Shown: positions 59,014-64,000 of the stretch, one piece after another
Layout of the letters: every line of letters starts with the position of its first letter
Numbering within the stretch: position 1 is the first letter of the stretch
Assembly: GCA_025093555.1 (NCBI GenBank)
Contig: JAIWNF010000041.1
Span: 62,001-126,000, forward strand
Source: Circinella umbellata
Lineage: Eukaryota; Mucoromycota; Mucoromycetes; Mucorales; Lichtheimiaceae
Direction of reading: 5' to 3'
DNA: 64,000 bases
Position numbers and translations under genes: made by a program
The notes under the pieces: generated by a model
Databases searched by the model: none
Told to the model about the DNA's origin: nothing
The model's input: only the letters and a program-made list of their open reading frames with translations

Positions 59014-59550
59014 TCAACTAATGTAATGTTGTTGTTGTTGTTGTATATAATATTCTTGAGAAGCTCGACGTTCTTGTTCTTCTTGTAAAACTAATTGTTG
59101 TTTAATTAATTGAAATAACCGATGTTTTTCATCTCGTAATTCTTGTAATTTAATACAAATATCCGCTTTAGTTAGACTCTTTTTATTATTCATATGCTCC
59201 ATAAAAGAATCGTGATCTTTTTTTATTGTTGTTATCGTTGGTAAAGGAGGAGCGGTAGAACTAAAAGAACTAGGTGTTAATTTAAAATGACCATCGACAG
59301 GTGGAGATGGTAAACCATTTTCAACTGCAATACAATTCGTATCAATAGTCGTTGTATTTTTTTTAGAACGTAAAGTGGGTGTGGGTGTAAAAGAAGTATT
59401 TGATTTTTCTTGCTGACGAAGACGACGATGTTGAATTACTTTACTTATAAGATGATAATGAGGTGAACGATCTAAAGTATATATTCTTGTCGATGAATTA
59501 TCATTATCATTATTATAAACCTGTTGAAATTGAGTAGGATGTTCAAACAT
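59014..59550 (-). CDS. Gln-rich protein with C-terminal coiled coil, unknown function, 178 aa
   Basis: A single-exon frame starts MFEHPTQFQQVYNNDNDN. A basic helix-like stretch follows (HYHLISKVIQHRRLRQQEK), then a Thr/Ser/Pro-rich middle (LPSPPVDGHFKLTPSSF). The last 55 residues look like a coiled coil (KADICIKLQELRDEKHRL, FQLIKQQLVLQEEQERRA) ending in polyGln coded by CAA repeats. The stop is TGA. I recognise no family. The length without stops and the balanced composition of the final helix favour a real gene. An upstream exon cannot be excluded. Confidence 0.5.
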   Translation of the reverse strand: MFEHPTQFQQVYNNDNDNSSTRIYTLDRSPHYHLISKVIQHRRLRQQEKSNTSFTPTPTLRSKKNTTTIDTNCIAVENGLPSPPVDGHFKLTPSSFSSTAPPLPTITTIKKDHDSFMEHMNNKKSLTKADICIKLQELRDEKHRLFQLIKQQLVLQEEQERRASQEYYIQQQQQHYIS

Positions 59551-60015
59551 TATTATTTATTAATCTTTTAAAGAGAAGAAAAGCATTGAAAAAAAAAGAC
59601 AAAAAAAAAAACAAAAGAAAATATTTTTTTATTTTTATTTGCTGAACTAATTTGTTTGGGCATATCAACAACTCTCTACAACAAACTAATAATAAATTGT
59701 TTAGCAAGAATTACGTGTCTGTGAATGAATGAGTTTTTTTTTTTTATTAGCAAATGATAAAAGGAGGTTTTTTTGAAAGGGGGGGGGGGAGAGAGTTGAG
59801 GAGGAGGGGTTTTTATACATGAGTCGTGTGTGAGTGTGTACAAGCAATAGAAAGTTTATATGTATTATTGATTATTATGCATAATTCATAAATCAATTTA
59901 TTAATTGAATTTACGGTCGACCCACTAAAAAACGTTTGGTTCCTCTACTATAATCATTATTAATAAAAGAAAAGAATAAAATAAACAAAGGACAATTATA
60001 TATACATTACTTTAT
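59551..60015. other. Intergenic, nothing recognised
   Basis: AT-rich spacer with A-runs, a G10 run near 59780 and the likely promoter of the Q-rich protein gene. No coding evidence. Confidence 0.6.
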
Positions 60016-61121
60016 TTACCTCTTCTTGGCTCGACCACTCCGTTGTTCACTATTTGGATCATTTAAACCTTGTTCTCTTGATCTCATTATTCCAGCAGAA
60101 TCAATATCATCTGTTTCCATTTTATTAATATTATTATTATTATTATTATTATTAGTATTGGATAAAGAAGTCGTTCCTCCTGATTTAGAACGTATTTTTC
60201 TTCTAATAATTTCAATTTGTTTATTATATTCATCACGTTCTATTTGATTGGTTGAATTCATTTCATGCGCAGCAGATATACGATTATCAATAGCTTCTAA
60301 TACCGTTTTTGTATTCTCTGACCATGATTTTAATGATAACATGGTTTCTTCAAGTTGTTCTGGTTTTACATCACGTCCCATTGTATATTCTACTTGTAGT
60401 TGTTGTTGTTTTTGATCCAATTTACCAACAAGTATTCCATTATAAAATCCATCGATAATTAAATCTTCAAGTGTACGTACATTTGGAATATCCAAATATT
60501 CTTGTAATAATGTATATGGAAGTGTCTATTCATTTATATTATGAATTAATATATTCATTATAACTCAATTTATATATTAAATCATTACATACTCGACTTG
60601 ATTCAGAAAGTGCAACAATAGAAAGATGTTTCAATTTAATACGTTGTGCGTCATTAAGTGCAGGTAAATTGGCTTGTTCAGCTATATATATATATATAAA
60701 TATATAAATAAACTATACACGCAACACATATATACAAGAAAAGTCACTTTTTTTTTCACAATGAAAAACTTACCAACATAATCTTTAAATGTACCATACA
60801 TGAAGATTTTTAAAAGTGCATAAAAAGGTGCAACTTCTGGTAATTTTGATGCCTAAAAAAATAGTATTATTATTATTATTTACTCGAATAGAATAACTTA
60901 AAAATAACAAATAGAGGGGAAGGAAGAGGGAGATTCTTTTTTTTTTTTTTTACCTCGACAACATTAGGAGCTTCAGCAAGTTCAGAAAACACGTAAACGC
61001 CTGGTGCAGAAAGTACATCCAGAATTAATTTTGAATTAGCTACCCCTTTTACTGATTTCGATAATAATAAAAAAGTTTGTAATTTTTGACTTGTTGATAA
61101 AGTTAAATTGGATTCATTCAT
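60016..61121 (-). CDS. CSN7: COP9 signalosome subunit 7 (PCI-domain protein), four exons, 281 aa
   Basis: Exons are 61121-60954, 60852-60774, 60681-60593 and 60525-60016, GT-AG throughout and in frame (846 nt). The COP9 signalosome removes NEDD8 from cullins and so controls SCF-type ubiquitin ligases; CSN7 is one of its PCI scaffold subunits. The PCI region spans about residues 10-175: LQTFLLLSKSVKGVANSKLI, PGVYVFSELAEAPNVVE, FYALLKIFMYGTFKDY, LPALNDAQRIKLKHLSIVAL, YTLLQEYLDIPNVRTLEDLI and IDGFYNGILVGKLDQKQQQL (the winged helix). A coiled-coil tail follows (LEETMLSLKSWSENTKTVLE, RDEYNKQIEIIRRKIRSK). The Asn run (AAT repeat) and a basic GRAKKR end are lineage padding. Length fits the family (about 220-280 aa). 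Confidence 0.92.
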
Positions 61122-63190
61122 TTTATAAAATTTATAATGTATATATATATATATATATATATATATGGATATATGGATATTAAAAAGAGAGAGAGAAAGG
61201 TGTTGGTTTTTTTTTAAAAAAAAAAAAAAAAGGTGACGAGGCTGTGTCATGTTATGCTATGTGTGTTCCGCTGAGTTTTTTTTTGTTATACCCACCAGAA
61301 AATAAAGCATTGAATGAATTTAGTTCATTGTTTAAAAGAAAAAAGCAGTATACTACTCGTCGTGTTCTCAATTGAAAAAGGGAATAGTTATAGATAGTCC
61401 AATTATTATGTCACTCACTCGAAGATCATTTATGTATGTTCCAAAAAAGTTAAAAAAACTATACATTTGATTAATTATATCATGTACTCATACCTCTCAC
61501 TCTAAATGTTTAAATAGATTGATTCTATTTATTCATGTCGTTATCTTACGATATACATATATAAGCTTTTATTCCATAAACTAAACTGACTTTTCATGGT
61601 TACCATAACAGCAACAACAACAAAGGTTCTCCTTATTTTAAGAATCTGACAAGTTAGCATCTCCTTGGACTGGCTGATAAAACTAACAAGTACGTAACAC
61701 AGACACCTGATTAATAAAGTATAAATTAAGATAGAGAATGAAGGAGAAAATGAATTTACTCGTTGTCACGATCATTGTGTTATTAGAAAAAAAAAATAGG
61801 GTAACCATAACAACAACAAAATATGTAAAATGACGCACACCAAAACTATATTATGGTTTTTTTTTAGTACTAGATACGTTAAGTACAATAGAGTAAAGTT
61901 GTTATTATGTATTATCAAGGGGGAGGGGTAAAATTCACTTATAGCTTTGTTGGGCTATGCAAAATAAAAAGATAAAAAAAAAAATAGGGTCATCTTTCCA
62001 AATTGGACTACTTGAACGAAATTGTAGAGCGAAATACCTTCCATCCCTGAAAATACCACGGCTATCGTATGATTCAAGTGTTAAAGAAATCCTCAAATAT
62101 ATGTTTAAAAATGTCATTTTTTTATTCTCATATATTTTTCTATAGTATTGCTACCGCCACCACCACTACCAAAGAGAGAACTGCACTTTTTTCAAAGTTG
62201 AATGAATATCTTTACTTGGTATCAGCAAGTTGTTGAATATGTTGGCGTCGACTGGTGAAGACAACTGCTTAATCAAGAGGTCTGAATCAGATCAAATTGC
62301 TCTACATATATATATACTCTCCTTTCATATTTTTGTCTGATAACTTTTTACATACGCACATTGACGATCAAATGTCTCTGTCATCTTGTTATATTTACAA
62401 CTTCGTATTGGTTCATTTTTTTTTATTTGTGTTATTTAAAGAACACCTTGTTTATTCATTCTTTTGTTACAACAATAACTAATAATTTACGCATTTGACA
62501 TTTATTGATCGCTTGGAATTCATAAAAGTCAAGTTGCTATTCTATAATGAACATCTATAGAAGATATGTTTAGTAGATATATGACTGGTTTTCCTTCCTA
62601 ATGTATTATATACTTGATAAACTCATATGAATCCTTCCCACTCACTGGCTACGTATCGTGTAAAAGTGTTCTTGATAATATGATTTAAGGACTTCATAAT
62701 AATAAGATTAGAATACGTATACAGCTGATGTTATTCTTATTTATCAGGAAACAACTTAATAAGGAATACTTTTACTCTACCCCTCTTTTACCCATGTAAC
62801 TAATGCTTTTGATCAACGGAGGAAATCATAAATAACACATACAACGCACAATACACACGTAAAATATATTATATGTTAACTTGACTTGTACATTGTTACG
62901 ATTCCAAATATGATCTTTAGGAAATAATTTAACCTAAAATACACATTTTGTCTGCTTTATCCTTTTTTTTAAAAAGATGGTTATTGTTCGTATTTTATGG
63001 ATTATTTTAGCAAAAAAAGATATATTGGTCTATAATGAAAACGAAACAAAAGCGCTGGTTTTGGTGTTTAAGGATTACGATGAGACGGTACTGCCTGGGG
63101 AAAAAAAAGGAAAGCTTTTAAGGCACACCAACCCAAAATTGAAAAAGTCCGCTATTATTCATTCTTTAACTAGATCTTTATACAAATTCC
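61122..63190. other. Divergent intergenic region between CSN7 and EMC4
   Basis: About 2 kb shared by two divergent genes, starting with a TA repeat and an A-run at the CSN7 side (61141-61230). Frames at 61935-62145 on both strands and at 62977-63213 plus lack family motifs; the latter overlaps EMC4 exon 1 in another frame. No RNA gene or repeat family was seen. Confidence 0.55.
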
Positions 63191-64000
63191 ATGATGGGAA
63201 CCTGGTCCATTGATTATGCGTCAATAAACTCAAATAAAAAGTAATGAATGGGGGCTAATCACTTTTATGAACATAGAATTAACCAAAAAAAGTTATATTG
63301 ATAACTTTTACTATTTATACCCAAAATAGAAAGATTGCTGTTCCCGTTGGATATGAACAAGGCGCGCTCTTAAGCACAAAATCTGGATCGGTATGTTATA
63401 TAAATTCCTCTTTTTTAAATATAATCATTCAAGTAAAAGAATAAAAAATAAAAAACGCGAAAATTAAATAAATAATCTTGGATAATTGTAAAAAAATAGA
63501 AATCAGCTAAACAATCTACACCTCAAGAAACACATAATGATACTGCATTGAAAATTCGAGTAAGAGAATCTAAATGTATATTGATAAGATAGGAATGAAG
63601 GAACAAAAAAAGCGTTAACATAAAAATATACTTATTCAGAGAGCTTGGGATGTTGCTTGGGGTCCAGCCAAAAGTATACCTATGAATGGTTTTATGCTTT
63701 ATATGACAGGAAGCAATGTACAAATTTTCAGTGTCATGATTACAGCTATGCTTTTCTTTAATCCTGCCAAAGCCATCATGTCTCTTAATCAAAGTAAATA
63801 ATAATAAAAGTTAATGAAGGGAAAGGTGGATAATCATTTACAAAGGATAATGGGATGAACTAAAAAAATATATATACGTTTTTTTTGAATATTTAATAGA
63901 TTTTTCACGATTCGAATCAAAAGAAACTGCAGTTGAACTTATCATGCCCAAATTGCTTTTTGTTGGTTTACATGTTTTAACCATGATGCTTGGTGTATAC
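63191..64000 (+). CDS. EMC4: ER membrane protein complex subunit 4 (EMC4), 3' end outside window
   Basis: Exons are 63191-63240, 63330-63390, 63500-63559, 63640-63793 and 63900 to beyond 64000, with short GT-AG introns and continuous frame. EMC inserts tail-anchored and multipass proteins into the ER membrane; EMC4 is a small two- or three-helix subunit facing the cytosol. The N-terminus reads MMGTWSIDYASINSNKK, then KIAVPVGYEQGALLST and KSAKQSTPQETHND. The family core is present: RAWDVAWGPAKSIPMNGFML, YMTGSNVQIFSVMITAMLFF, NPAKAIMSLNQ, and FESKETAVELIMPKLLFVG. The final visible codons are the start of the second helix. The ATG was chosen because it is the one that splices in frame to exon 2. 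Confidence 0.92.

Noticed and set aside
62977..63213. 78-codon plus-strand frame overlapping EMC4 exon 1
   Set aside because: Different frame from EMC4, no recognisable motif, ends inside exon 1; the EMC4 splice model explains the region.

Overview
This is AT-rich eukaryotic nuclear DNA from a filamentous fungus. The best guess is Mucoromycota (a mucoralean mould). The evidence is short GT-AG introns (about 75-130 bp), Gln/Asn/Ser-rich coding tails, long A/T homopolymers, an F-box/LRR relic of the type common in that group, and a MULE and LINE load to match. No prokaryotic features were seen, and no tRNA or rRNA gene was recognised.

Layout. Positions 1-5480 hold the 3' part of a Mutator-like (MULE) transposon. 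Across eight reconstructed introns its reading frame joins a DDE transposase and SWIM zinc finger to a ubiquitin-specific-protease-like domain and an RTC4-like domain. Downstream lies a tandem array carrying twelve poly-A-TCGCAC boxes. At 6.0-8.1 kb is a dead F-box/LRR gene. At 8.9-10.6 kb is a seven-exon BSD-domain gene. The 10.6-13.4 kb stretch is empty apart from a coding relic and a 117-bp tandem duplication. At 13.4-18.7 kb is a six-exon P4-ATPase lipid flippase. The 18.7-24.3 kb gap carries a MITE, a Tc1/mariner-type transposase scrap and a doubtful membrane ORF. A disordered-protein gene lies at 24.4-25.1 kb and a small single-pass membrane protein gene at 28.9-29.6 kb.

An apparently full-length L1/Tx1-like LINE (32,982-38,364, minus strand) has both ORFs open, a 29-nt A tail and a 15-bp target-site duplication. 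It has landed inside a second copy of the MITE. Next come a DP-type cell-cycle transcription factor (39.6-41.1 kb), an eight-exon CBS/PB1 membrane-anchored protein (42.1-45.7 kb), and a 6.8-kb gene-poor stretch with a PIF/Harbinger relic and a degenerate minisatellite.

The right end is gene-dense: a mitochondrial PPR protein (52.5-56.0 kb, plus), a RhoGAP (56.5-58.1 kb, minus), a Q-rich coiled-coil protein (59.0-59.6 kb, minus), COP9 signalosome subunit 7 (60.0-61.1 kb, minus) and the start of EMC4 (63.2 kb, plus, cut by the window edge). These housekeeping genes do not form a pathway; they cover membrane lipid asymmetry, Rho signalling, cell-cycle transcription, protein turnover, mitochondrial RNA handling and ER membrane insertion. 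Exon models were built by hand from splice consensus plus reading-frame continuity and are in frame throughout unless stated. Protein family calls come from motif recognition, not database searches.
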